Assembly (NCBI GenBank): GCA_002392745.1 | Contig: DGHR01000010.1 | Coordinates: 1 to 64,000, forward strand | Origin: Bacteroidales bacterium UBA3843 | Lineage (GTDB): Bacteria > Bacteroidota > Bacteroidia > Bacteroidales > Paludibacteraceae | DNA: 64,000 nt | Direction: 5' to 3' | In this document: positions 1-7,809 of the stretch, piece after piece | Position numbering within the stretch: the first letter of the stretch is position 1 | Layout of the letters: every line of letters begins with the position of its first letter | The notes under the pieces: model-generated | Told to the model about the DNA's origin: nothing | The model's input: only the letters and a program-made list of their open reading frames with translations | Databases searched by the model: none | Made by a program: the position numbers and the translations under genes

Positions 1-574
1 ACTCCTTGAGGATATCGTTCTGGATAGTACCTGCCATCTCCTCCAGTTTGGCACCCTGCTCGAGTCCGGCGTTGATATAGAACGCGAGGATCGGCAGCAC
101 GGCACCGTTCATGGTCATGGAGACGGACATCTTGTTCAGAGGAATACCGGCGAAGAGCACTTTCATGTCCTCCAGCGAGCAGATGGACACACCTGCTTTG
201 CCGACGTCACCTACCACGCGCATGTTATCGGCGTTGTAGCCACGGTGGGTCGGCAGGTCGAAGGCTACGGACAGACCTTTCTGACCGGAAGCGAGGTTAC
301 GGCGGTAGAAAGCGTTGGACTCCTCTGCGGTGGAGAATCCGGCGTACTGACGGATGGTCCAAGGGCGGAGAGGATACATGGCGCTGTACGGGCCACGGAG
401 GAACGGCGGGATACCGGACACGTAGTCGAGGTGCTCCATGCCTTTGAGGTCCTCTTTGGTATAAATAGGCTTGACGTCGATGAGCTCCGGCGTCTGCCAG
501 TCGGCGGTGTTCGGGCCCAAGACCTTACTTGCAGCCACTTGCTTGATATCAATCTTTGAAAAATCAGGTTTCAT
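1..574 (-). CDS. mutB: Methylmalonyl-CoA mutase large (alpha) subunit, N-terminal part
   Basis: The large catalytic subunit of coenzyme B12-dependent methylmalonyl-CoA mutase interconverts succinyl-CoA and (R)-methylmalonyl-CoA, the key step in propionate formation. Only the first 191 residues are visible; the gene runs off the left edge, so the rest of the TIM barrel and the C-terminal cobalamin domain cannot be checked. Visible family motifs are RQYAGFSTAEESN (75-87), AFDLPTHRGYN (104-114), SVSMTMNGAVLP (150-161) and GTIQNDILKE (182-191), all part of the substrate-binding barrel. The ATG at 574 gives the expected N terminus (MKPDFSKIDI). It should be the last gene of a unit that starts with the small subunit, but a four-helix-bundle gene and heptamer repeats separate the two. 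The identification is secure. Confidence 0.96.
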   Translation of the reverse strand, partial: MKPDFSKIDIKQVAASKVLGPNTADWQTPELIDVKPIYTKEDLKGMEHLDYVSGIPPFLRGPYSAMYPLRPWTIRQYAGFSTAEESNAFYRRNLASGQKGLSVAFDLPTHRGYNADNMRVVGDVGKAGVSICSLEDMKVLFAGIPLNKMSVSMTMNGAVLPILAFYINAGLEQGAKLEEMAGTIQNDILKE

Positions 575-593
575 AATTGTATATGTTTTTGGA

Positions 594-621
594 GTACAGA
601 ATACAGAGTACAGAGTACAGA
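594..621. repeat. Heptamer array 1, GTACAGA type (4 units)
   Basis: Four consecutive 7-bp units, GTACAGA or ATACAGA, lie between mutB and the four-helix-bundle gene. The last 17 bp (606-622) match the reverse complement of 1041-1057 on the other side of that gene at 15 of 17 positions, so the small gene is bracketed by inverted heptamer repeats. Confidence 0.9.
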
Positions 622-640
622 CTGATTTAGTTTTAGCGGG

Positions 641-1012
641 TCACGCTACTACAGGGGAATTACCCTCATCCAAATGATGCTGAAATCCCGTAATCATCTT
701 CTGTAATTTATCTGCTTTCGTTTGTAACCGAACTGACTGATTATTATCCATATAACCTATTCGCTCTGATAACATAATTTGAGTATTTAACTCAAACAAA
801 GAACCTATCGCAATAGACAAGAAATGCGAAAAATCCTTGTCTGTACGACCGGACCCTTCTGCTATATTGGAAGGAACGGAAACAGCTGCACGTGTCATTT
901 GTGAAATAATTCCATACGTCTCCTTTCTAGGAAGATTCTCAGTTATCTCGTAAATGTCTTGTGCTAAATCCATCGCGTCTTTCCATATTTGCATGTTTCT
1001 GAAGTTATGCAT
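641..1012 (-). CDS. Four-helix bundle protein (23S rRNA intervening-sequence / S23 family)
   Basis: This 123-residue protein belongs to the small helical family first found encoded in intervening sequences of 23S rRNA and structurally related to the Avd accessory protein of diversity-generating retroelements. Family hallmarks are the opening MHNFRNMQIWKDAMDLA, the central QMTRAAVSVPSNIAEGSGR (about 38-56, loop with the conserved SxxNIAEG) and FxxFLSIAIGSLFEL (about 62-76). No enzymatic activity is known for the family. It is inserted between the two mutase subunit genes in the same orientation, with 66 bp to mutB and 50 bp to mutA. Both flanks carry inverted TACAGA-type heptamer repeats, which suggests it arrived as a cassette (inference). 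No reverse transcriptase is visible nearby. Family assignment is firm; function is unknown. Confidence 0.9.
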   Translation of the reverse strand: MHNFRNMQIWKDAMDLAQDIYEITENLPRKETYGIISQMTRAAVSVPSNIAEGSGRTDKDFSHFLSIAIGSLFELNTQIMLSERIGYMDNNQSVRLQTKADKLQKMITGFQHHLDEGNSPVVA

Positions 1013-1016
1013 AATA

Positions 1017-1057
1017 GGTCTGTATTCTGTCAGTGAAACGGTCTGTATTCTGTATTC
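1017..1057. repeat. Heptamer array 2, TCTGTAT type, inverted relative to array 1
   Basis: The block GGTCTGTATTCTGT occurs at 1017-1030 and again at 1040-1053, each made of 7-bp TCTGTAT/TCTGTCA units. Positions 1041-1057 are the inverted partner of 606-622 (15 of 17). The array lies between the mutA stop codon and the four-helix-bundle start codon. Confidence 0.85.
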
Positions 1058-1062
1058 AAAAT

Positions 1063-2991
1063 TTATTTCTTCAGTAACTGCGAGTTAAGTCCTTTTAACG
1101 TCTCCAATACGTTGCAACGAACGTGGATGAAGTTCTGGATGCCGAGCTTCTGGAGGTCCTCCATACATGCCGGAGCACCGGCGACGATGAAGATCTCTTT
1201 GGCGTTCTGGAGCTTCTTCCATGCCTTCGGCGCGAGGGTTGCGTACTCGTCGTCGGACGAACAGAGGACGATGATGTCCGCTTTCGCCTTGCGTGCCGCC
1301 TTGATACCTTCGGCGATGGTAGCAAAACCGTTGTTGTCAATGACCTTATAACCTGCGCACGCGAGGAAGTTACAACTGAACTGCGCACGCGCAATACGCA
1401 TAGCGAGGTTGCCGATGGTAAGCATGAAAGCAACGGGTTGTTTCTTAGCGCCCTCGGTCTCTAAGCGCAGCTGTTCGAACTCTTCGGCTGCACGAGCAAC
1501 TGGCAGCGTCGGCAGCGCGTTCTCGCAAGAACTACCGCAACCGCAAGCAGCCTGTTTCTTATCCGTCTTGCAAGTGCAAATCGAACTGCAAGCCCCGGCG
1601 TCGGCTTTGATCTTCTTGCCGGCTTTCTCGGTGAAGTTCGGGAACTGGTTGGAACCGAGCAGCACCTCTTTGCGTTTGGCTACATCGTTGAGACGCGCTT
1701 TGAGGTTTGCCGCCATGTGCTCCTGTACCTTGCCTTCGGCTACCATCTGGTACATGCCGCCCTGCTCCTGGATAGCAAGGAACTGCTTCCATGCCTCGGC
1801 AGCGATGGAGACGGTCAGGTTCTCCAGATAATACGAACCGGCAGCGGGGTCCACAATCTTGTCGAAGTGCGCCTCCTCTTTGAGAAGCAGCTGCTGGTTG
1901 CGGGCGATACGCTCGGAGAAATCCGTCGGACGCTCGTAAGTGATATCGAACGGCGTGACGGTGATCTCATCCACGCCTGCCAGAGCAGCAGACATCGTCT
2001 CGGTCTGCGTGCGGAGGAGGTTCACATACGCATCAAAAATAGTCATGTTGAAACGGCTGGTCTCGGCACTGACATTCATCTTAGCCGCGTTACGGAGAGC
2101 GGTGGTGAAGATCGGCGCTTTGTATGCCTCTACGATCTTCGCCCAGAGCAGACGTGCCGCACGGAACTTAGCCAGCTCCATGAAGTAGTTGCCGCCGATA
2201 CCCATATTGAAACGGATAGCGTTGGCAGCGCGGTAGTTAGGCACACCGGCTTCGGTCAGCATCGTCATGTACTCGGCACCCCAAGCGAGGGCGTAAGCCA
2301 GTTCCTGCGTAGCATATGCGCCGGAGTTGTTGAGCACAACGCTGTTGACACCCACTACGCGGTAACCCGGCAGCGCTTTAGCGGCTTTCACCACCTCGGC
2401 GATCTTGGCCGATACCTGCTCACGGGTCAGCGGTTTGCCCTTGACGAGCATGTTCTTGATCGGGTCCACGTTGATGGAACCTACCATGTGCTTCACATCG
2501 TAGCCCATGCGGCCGTAGTAACGAACGAGGATGTTCGCGAGCTTCGGCGCAGCGCAGGCGCAGATGGAGAAGTTGATGGCGATGCAGTCAGCGGCGATAC
2601 CGTTGAGCAGCGTCTTGATGAAATGGTAGGTCAACTTCTCTTTGTCCAGACAAAAACCGAGGGAGTTGATACCCTTGTTGAGCACCTCGAGGGCTTTCTC
2701 GTTCGCCTTGCGTGCGTTCTTGCAGGCGCAGATGTTCTGACGGATAGCCCAGTCGTTGTTTGTACGCGTACCGCGGACGTAGGGGAACTGACCGGGGGCG
2801 GAGACGGTGGTCTTGAGCCCTTTCAGGTCCTCACGGCGGTAGAACGGCTGCACGTTGAATCCTTCCGGCGTGCGCCATACCAGCTTCTTGTCGAAGTCGG
2901 CACCTTTCAGGTCAGCGATGATCTTGTTTTTCCAAGTCTCAGTGGAGACCGGCGCAAAATCCGCCAACATGTTTACTTTGTTTTCTGCCAT
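1063..2991 (-). CDS. mutA: Methylmalonyl-CoA mutase small (beta) subunit with hexacysteine linker
   Basis: This is the 642-residue non-catalytic partner of MutB in the heterodimeric mutase. It has an N-terminal barrel-like domain (about 10-450, with SINVDPIKNMLVKGKPLT and FDKIVDPAAGSYYLENL) and a C-terminal cobalamin-domain fold (about 515-635) that lacks the DxHxxG cobalt-ligand motif, as expected for small subunits. The linker between them contains six cysteines at residues 468-489 spaced C-x3-C-x-C-x8-C-x-C-x3-C, a pseudo-symmetric pattern I do not associate with this family. Start ATG at 2991; upstream is a weak TAnnTTTG-like box (TAAGATTTG, 3049-3057) at the end of the neighbouring endonuclease gene. 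Probably co-transcribed with mutB. No cobalamin riboswitch fits in the 63-bp upstream gap. Confidence 0.94.
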   Translation of the reverse strand: MAENKVNMLADFAPVSTETWKNKIIADLKGADFDKKLVWRTPEGFNVQPFYRREDLKGLKTTVSAPGQFPYVRGTRTNNDWAIRQNICACKNARKANEKALEVLNKGINSLGFCLDKEKLTYHFIKTLLNGIAADCIAINFSICACAAPKLANILVRYYGRMGYDVKHMVGSINVDPIKNMLVKGKPLTREQVSAKIAEVVKAAKALPGYRVVGVNSVVLNNSGAYATQELAYALAWGAEYMTMLTEAGVPNYRAANAIRFNMGIGGNYFMELAKFRAARLLWAKIVEAYKAPIFTTALRNAAKMNVSAETSRFNMTIFDAYVNLLRTQTETMSAALAGVDEITVTPFDITYERPTDFSERIARNQQLLLKEEAHFDKIVDPAAGSYYLENLTVSIAAEAWKQFLAIQEQGGMYQMVAEGKVQEHMAANLKARLNDVAKRKEVLLGSNQFPNFTEKAGKKIKADAGACSSICTCKTDKKQAACGCGSSCENALPTLPVARAAEEFEQLRLETEGAKKQPVAFMLTIGNLAMRIARAQFSCNFLACAGYKVIDNNGFATIAEGIKAARKAKADIIVLCSSDDEYATLAPKAWKKLQNAKEIFIVAGAPACMEDLQKLGIQNFIHVRCNVLETLKGLNSQLLKK

Positions 2992-3054
2992 GCTAAAAGT
3001 AAATTAATCGTGAATAATAAATGTAATTAATATTTTTCGTTGTTGTTGCAAATC

Positions 3055-4113
3055 TTAATAATCGCACACTTTCTGACCCATGAGGTTATAGAGTGTGTGG
3101 TCGATGAGGATATAAATCTGTCCGTTGCGCAGTATCTTTGTCGCCGCAGGGACTATCTCGGTCTGCCCGATAGCCGTTGTTGTCTCTCGCCAGCCGTTGC
3201 TGACGCCGGGTTCGAACTCCGTATCAAAAGACGCCATCAGATGCGCCATCTCTACGGCCTGACCTTTTTTCTCGCCCCATATATATTCCGCCAGATAGGG
3301 ATAGTCGATAAACGGATTGCGGTTGTGCTGGAAATTGCTGACGGCATCCGCCCGTTTGATTTCTTTCTCGGACACAGGGTCCGCCCGATGCCAGGCAATC
3401 AGCACTGCCTGCTCCCATGGCTGGAACTCCAGATAGTTGTCGTTCTGCATGGCGAATTTCGAACCTACATCTTTGTTATCCAGCCGCCATCCTTGGTAGG
3501 CCGAACAGATAGTGGCGTCATAATTGCCGTTAATGTCTTTTCCATAGCACGTAGCCATATAAAAATACGCGCGCGCAAAATCGCCTTTGTACTCATCTTT
3601 CGGCTCAAACACATAGAAATCCACTTTGAGCGAGTCGTGGTGGAGTGTACCTATCTTGAGCGAACCGGCAGTCTTGGTCACTTTCTCCGGCACCCCTAAC
3701 GGATAGTTGCTTCGGGCACTATTCGCCTGAGCATTCGAGGGGTTGAGGTGGTAACAATCCTTGTAGGCATCGTTCTTCGCTCCACCCCACCAAGACTTGG
3801 CGAAACTATGCTCCACGTTACATCCGGAGACTACGGCACCGGGCGTAGTGAATTTCTGCCACGAGTCGCAATACATATCCATGCAATCCCCCTCTTCGTT
3901 CTGGTCGGCATAATAGAAAACCTCCCACGAGGAGTTGGAACCGCTACCATAAGGAATCACGGTGTGGTTACGGATAACAGTCTTGAGCGTTCCTTTGAGG
4001 GCACTATCTTTCTTTCCCTCGATGACATTGTAATAGCCCTCCGGCATCTTCTCCGCCATGGCATACGAAAAGACGCATGCCAATAGGCCCAATAGGAATA
4101 ATCTGTTTCTCAT
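3055..4113 (-). CDS. Secreted endonuclease I family protein (paralogue 1)
   Basis: A 352-residue secreted nuclease of the endonuclease I / EndA family, which cuts DNA without strong sequence preference in the periplasm or outside the cell. A signal peptide covers about residues 1-20. The catalytic region has EHSFAKSWWGG (101-111; the EH dyad corresponds to the metal-binding Glu and general-base His of the Vvn nuclease) and DCYHLNPSN (119-127), then ARSNYPLG. The C terminus (about 315-352) is a short tail, ILRNGQIYILIDHTLYNLMG, shared with the next two genes and resembling tails on secreted Bacteroidales proteins. It lacks the middle domains of its paralogues, so it is the minimal form. It is the third gene of a tight three-gene unit, starting 2 bp after the stop of paralogue 2. 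Probable T9SS cargo (inference). Confidence 0.9.
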   Translation of the reverse strand: MRNRLFLLGLLACVFSYAMAEKMPEGYYNVIEGKKDSALKGTLKTVIRNHTVIPYGSGSNSSWEVFYYADQNEEGDCMDMYCDSWQKFTTPGAVVSGCNVEHSFAKSWWGGAKNDAYKDCYHLNPSNAQANSARSNYPLGVPEKVTKTAGSLKIGTLHHDSLKVDFYVFEPKDEYKGDFARAYFYMATCYGKDINGNYDATICSAYQGWRLDNKDVGSKFAMQNDNYLEFQPWEQAVLIAWHRADPVSEKEIKRADAVSNFQHNRNPFIDYPYLAEYIWGEKKGQAVEMAHLMASFDTEFEPGVSNGWRETTTAIGQTEIVPAATKILRNGQIYILIDHTLYNLMGQKVCDY

Positions 4114-4115
4114 CT

Positions 4116-5804
4116 TTATTTGATTTTCTGTCCTGTTAAGTTATACATTTGCTCGCCGACGAGGATATAAATCTGCCCGTTGCGCAGTATCTTTGCCGCC
4201 GCAGGGGCAACCTCAGTCTGCCCGATAGCCGTTGTTGTACTGCATGTGGTGAGATAATCGCTGTAAACGGCTACTATCGTATTGTCCTCGTAGGTCACTT
4301 TGATGGCGCTCAATCCGCGGTAGCCGCTGTCGCCGCCTATCGTGAAGACGATGGTGGAGGCATTGCCTGTCCATACCAAATCGCCGCTCATCGAACCGCT
4401 GTTCGGCTGGAGCGCGTTGCCCTTGTCGTTCGTGCCGACGGAGAACTCTATGCGGCTCATCTGTGAGCCGGAGAGAGTGATGGTTGATTTGGCATAGCAG
4501 CGCACCTCGGTGTAGTAGGTAGCGGCATTCGACGCACCGCCTTTGGCAAACGTGATGGTGATATTACCTGCTTTCTCGGTCTCCACCTTGTTGCCTCGGC
4601 TGTAACCGCTGAAGTTCGTTTGTGCGGTGACAGGACCTGCTCCTTGTTGCTGCTCCGCATGGGCAAAGACGGCATGATAGGTGACATCCGCCGTCACTGC
4701 CGGCATCTTCGCTTTCTCGCTGAATAGTCCGGCAGGCGCCGTCTGGCTGACGCCGGAGATAGCAGTCCTGCTCCATCCTACGAACGTCTCGCTGCTCTCC
4801 GAACACGATACAGGCGCAGCCGGCAGTTCCGCAGGACGTTTGTTTTCGGCTACCGAATCGGTACGCACCGCTTCGCCGTTCACCGTCCATGTCACGCCGT
4901 ATCGGGTTTCAGCCACGGGCTCCAGACTCTCGCAGGTGGGTGTCATCGAAGCGATATTGACGGTTTGTCCCGCTTTGTTGCCCCATACATACTCCGCGAG
5001 TTCCGGATAGTCGATGAAGGGGTTGCGGTTTTTCTGAATACCATACACAGCCTGGTTGCGGTCCACCTCTTTCTGGCTCACAGGGTCCTGGCGGTGCCAT
5101 CTCATCAGCATCTCCTTGGCATAGGCTGTAAAATCGGTGGGCGAGGAGGTGAACATCACCGATCCGTTGCCGGCATTCAGCGTGTTCGACCGATAGCGCG
5201 CCACCATATACATAAACGTACGCGCGAAATCGCCTTTGTAGTCGTCGTGAGGCTCGAACACGCGGTCCGAATAACCGGAGATGGTTTTGCTGCTGTTCCC
5301 CAGTTTGCCGAGCGCGTGACCCTCCGGGTCCTTCGTGATACCGGTTCCGTTTGCTCCGTTCACTTCGCCGTACGGATAGTTCGAACGCAGATTGTTCACA
5401 CGCGCATCGGTGGGATAGACATTATACAGGTCCGACACCATGGCGCCGGAGCCCAGCCACGACTGGCAGCATACATGTTCTTTGTTCCATCCGTCGCAGA
5501 GTTGTTTCTGCGGGATATTCGCATCGTCTGCTACAAAACGACACGTGGAATACATATCCCAGAGCGTATCGCTATAGAAATCGGTTTGCTGATAATAGGG
5601 CTCCAGATCGTCATAATTGATTACCGTATGACCGGATATAATCCTGTTCAACGCGGTCAGGATGGCTTCTGACGTTTTCTTGCCGTCCACGTTATCATAG
5701 TAGCCCTCCGGCACAGCGGCTACGCCGGTTACCACATTCGCCTCTGCCTGCCCGAACAGCAAGCAAAGGACGATGGTAAATATTGGTAATTGGTGATTTG
5801 TCAT
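4116..5804 (-). CDS. Secreted endonuclease I family protein (paralogue 2), multidomain
   Basis: This 562-residue paralogue has a signal peptide whose first residues (MTNHQLPI) are encoded by a heptamer repeat array. The nuclease domain spans about 30-285, with KEHVCCQSWLGSG (108-120) in place of the usual EHxxPxSW and DLYNVYPTD, where Asn stands at the metal-ligand position as in Vvn; activity is plausible but less certain than for its neighbours. About 300-385 holds an InlB B-repeat-like segment (YGVTWTVNGEAVRTDSV ... YHAVFAHAE), followed by a beta-rich region of about 130 residues. It ends in the common tail ILRNGQIYILVGEQMYNLTG. Second gene of the operon; the start ATG at 5804 lies 10 bp from the stop of paralogue 3, inside heptamer array 3. 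Confidence 0.88.
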   Translation of the reverse strand: MTNHQLPIFTIVLCLLFGQAEANVVTGVAAVPEGYYDNVDGKKTSEAILTALNRIISGHTVINYDDLEPYYQQTDFYSDTLWDMYSTCRFVADDANIPQKQLCDGWNKEHVCCQSWLGSGAMVSDLYNVYPTDARVNNLRSNYPYGEVNGANGTGITKDPEGHALGKLGNSSKTISGYSDRVFEPHDDYKGDFARTFMYMVARYRSNTLNAGNGSVMFTSSPTDFTAYAKEMLMRWHRQDPVSQKEVDRNQAVYGIQKNRNPFIDYPELAEYVWGNKAGQTVNIASMTPTCESLEPVAETRYGVTWTVNGEAVRTDSVAENKRPAELPAAPVSCSESSETFVGWSRTAISGVSQTAPAGLFSEKAKMPAVTADVTYHAVFAHAEQQQGAGPVTAQTNFSGYSRGNKVETEKAGNITITFAKGGASNAATYYTEVRCYAKSTITLSGSQMSRIEFSVGTNDKGNALQPNSGSMSGDLVWTGNASTIVFTIGGDSGYRGLSAIKVTYEDNTIVAVYSDYLTTCSTTTAIGQTEVAPAAAKILRNGQIYILVGEQMYNLTGQKIK

Positions 5805-5823
5805 TTGGTATTGGTTATTTGAC
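5782..5823. repeat. Heptamer array 3, ATTGGTA type (6 units) over a stop and a start codon
   Basis: Six 7-bp units (ATTGGTA, ATTGGTG, ATTTGTC, ATTTGGT, ATTGGTT, ATTTGAC) run without interruption. The array covers the stop codon of endonuclease paralogue 3 (5815-5817) and the start codon of paralogue 2 (5802-5804), and encodes the first residues of the latter. Confidence 0.93.
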
Positions 5824-7620
5824 CCGTTGACCCATGAGGTTGTAGAGTGTGTTGTCGATGAAGATATATATCTGTCCGCCTACAAGTATCTTGCGCGCCG
5901 GAGCCTGTTCGATACGGGTTGTCTCTATCTCCGTAGTGGACTGGCAGGAGGTGATATATCGGCTGTATGTCGTTCCTGCGCCGGTAGCGTTGATGGTGAC
6001 GGATTCGAAGCCGATACCTTTTTGGGAAGCCGCATTGGAGCAGGTGAAGGTAAGCGGCGAGTTGCCGGAGAGCGACTTGGTGTTGGCCCATTCGTAGTCG
6101 GTCATGGTGCTACCTTTTTCCGCCAGTATGGTGGTGATTACCGTTGCGCCGGCTGCTACTTGCAGTTTGTCATACTGGGTGCCGCCGTACGTACGCATAC
6201 GTACCTGTATGGAATTGAGGCCTGACAAGTCAATGCTCGGCGAGGTCAATTCCTTACCCGCATCCAAGAGCCAGTAAGCAGAACTCTTGCTTGCCGTATT
6301 GGACCAACCCTCTTGGCTGTCCGCGCTGTAGGTATAGGTAGCGGCAGCGGCTCCTGCCTCCACTGTCTCTTTCGCAAAGACGGCATAGTAGGTCACATCT
6401 TCGGTTACCGCAGGGAACTCAACTATCGTGCGGTACAGCGTCTCGGGCGCTTCGTCCTGTGTGCCGGCGATGGCGGCATCGGTCCAGCCCATGAAATGCG
6501 AACTCTCGGTGGAGCACGAGGTGGGTTCAGCCGGCAGTCCGGTTACCTTGTGGTCTTCCTCCACGGAGTCAGTTCGCAGTTCCTCGCCGTTGACCGACCA
6601 CGTAACGCCGTATTTGGTTGCACCGGGTTGCGGCTCCACACCGCCTTCCCGCCAGCCGTTGCTGACACCGGGAACAAAAGCCGCATCCGTAGAAGGCATC
6701 AGTTGCGCCAGGTCCACAGTCTCGCCCGCGTGCTCACCCCATATATATTCCGCCAGATAGGGATAGTCTATGAATGGGTTGCGGTTGCCCTGGGTCTTCT
6801 GGATACCGTTGTTGCGGTCTATCTCCTTTTGCGATACCGGATCCTCGCGGTGCCATTTCATCATCAGCACCACGGCTTTTTTCGTAAAACCGAAATAATG
6901 GGCGGCATCGTATATGCCGGAGAAGAAATTATTGCCGGTTGTCATGCTGGATAACTGCCATTTGACAATCGTACCCATATATCCGCGGGCGAAATCGCCT
7001 TTGTATTTGTCCAGCGGCTCAAACACATTGCCGGAACCCTGCACTACTTCGCCGGCTGCTGAAGCAATCGTTTTCTTATCGGTGGACCATGAAGCCGCCG
7101 AACCGGATTTATTGCCGTTCCAGTCCTCACCGCCGTTCACTTCTCCGAACTCGTCATTCGAGCGCACGCCGTTGATCTTGCCGTCTGTCGGCACCAAATG
7201 GAAGATATCGCAGCCGATACCGCTCGTGCCGCCGCCGAACCACGACTTGGGAATCGAGTGTTCGCGGTTGTAGCAGTCGCATACACCGCTATACGAGCCG
7301 CATTGGTCGGAGCCATATGTAAAGACGCAATCGCCGTACATATCCCATATCTTGCCGGATTTCGAAGCCACATAATCCGGGTGACTGGGGTCTGAAGGAT
7401 AGACATCAGTAGTCTTATAGGCGGTCCATAGGCCGTTATAACCAAGAGTAGAGAAACCTCTGTTGGCCGTCGAACTGATAGCCGACCATAGGTTGCTGCC
7501 GGATTTGCCGTCTACAGACGAATAATAATCAGGAATTTTAGCAGGCGTAGTGACCGTTGCGGACCATGCTAACTGCGTTGCACATAGCAGCGCCAGGAGT
7601 GTTAAAATGTGTTTCTGCAT
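5815..7620 (-). CDS. Secreted endonuclease I family protein (paralogue 3), multidomain
   Basis: The 601-residue first gene of the nuclease unit. A signal peptide covers about 1-20. The nuclease domain (about 25-315) has REHSIPKSWFGGG (119-131), matching the family consensus EHxxPxSWFG, and DIFHLVPTDGKIN (138-150). Several Cys in SDQCGSYSGVCDCYN may form disulfides after export. About 330-420 is an InlB B-repeat-like domain closely similar to paralogue 2, followed by a carbohydrate-binding-like beta-sandwich region (about 430-560) containing SPSIDLSGLNSIQVRMRTYG. It ends with the common tail ILVGGQIYIFIDNTLYNLMG. A good promoter (TACCTTTG, 7712-7719) lies upstream. Together the three genes look like a tandem expansion for nutrient or biofilm DNA scavenging (inference). 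Confidence 0.92.
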   Translation of the reverse strand: MQKHILTLLALLCATQLAWSATVTTPAKIPDYYSSVDGKSGSNLWSAISSTANRGFSTLGYNGLWTAYKTTDVYPSDPSHPDYVASKSGKIWDMYGDCVFTYGSDQCGSYSGVCDCYNREHSIPKSWFGGGTSGIGCDIFHLVPTDGKINGVRSNDEFGEVNGGEDWNGNKSGSAASWSTDKKTIASAAGEVVQGSGNVFEPLDKYKGDFARGYMGTIVKWQLSSMTTGNNFFSGIYDAAHYFGFTKKAVVLMMKWHREDPVSQKEIDRNNGIQKTQGNRNPFIDYPYLAEYIWGEHAGETVDLAQLMPSTDAAFVPGVSNGWREGGVEPQPGATKYGVTWSVNGEELRTDSVEEDHKVTGLPAEPTSCSTESSHFMGWTDAAIAGTQDEAPETLYRTIVEFPAVTEDVTYYAVFAKETVEAGAAAATYTYSADSQEGWSNTASKSSAYWLLDAGKELTSPSIDLSGLNSIQVRMRTYGGTQYDKLQVAAGATVITTILAEKGSTMTDYEWANTKSLSGNSPLTFTCSNAASQKGIGFESVTINATGAGTTYSRYITSCQSTTEIETTRIEQAPARKILVGGQIYIFIDNTLYNLMGQRVK

Positions 7621-7711
7621 AGATTTTAATGGTTATGATTGAAATTACTTCCGTTTACGTATGTTCTTTATTGATACACGTACACATATGCGTGCGCACT
7701 CAAAAAACGCA

Positions 7712-7743
7712 CAAAGGTACAACATATTTTGGATATGTGCAAA
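7712..7743 (-). promoter_or_regulatory. Promoter of the endonuclease operon
   Basis: On the minus strand TTTG (7740-7743) and TACCTTTG (7712-7719) are separated by exactly 20 nt, matching the Bacteroidota -33/-7 consensus. It precedes the 7620 start codon by about 90 bp. Confidence 0.82.
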
Positions 7744-7745
7744 TA

Positions 7746-7779
7746 AAAACGGCAAATTTTTCAAAAAATATGCCGTTTT
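7746..7779 (-). terminator. Terminator after lpdA
   Basis: A hairpin with 9-bp arms (AAAACGGCA / TGCCGTTTT) is followed on the minus strand by a T-rich run. It sits 30 bp beyond the lpdA stop codon and directly upstream of the endonuclease promoter. Confidence 0.8.
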
Positions 7780-7809
7780 CTCCGTTTTCGCTGAATTGCG
7801 AGGGATATT

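Noticed and set aside
1717..3030. Long open frame (437 codons) on the + strand opposite mutA
   Set aside because: It is the mirror of a GC-rich conserved gene on the other strand; no start signals, and the composition is that of an antisense shadow.
2992..3054. Cobalamin riboswitch before the B12-dependent mutase
   Set aside because: The gap is only 63 bp and lacks the conserved B12 box; nothing fits.
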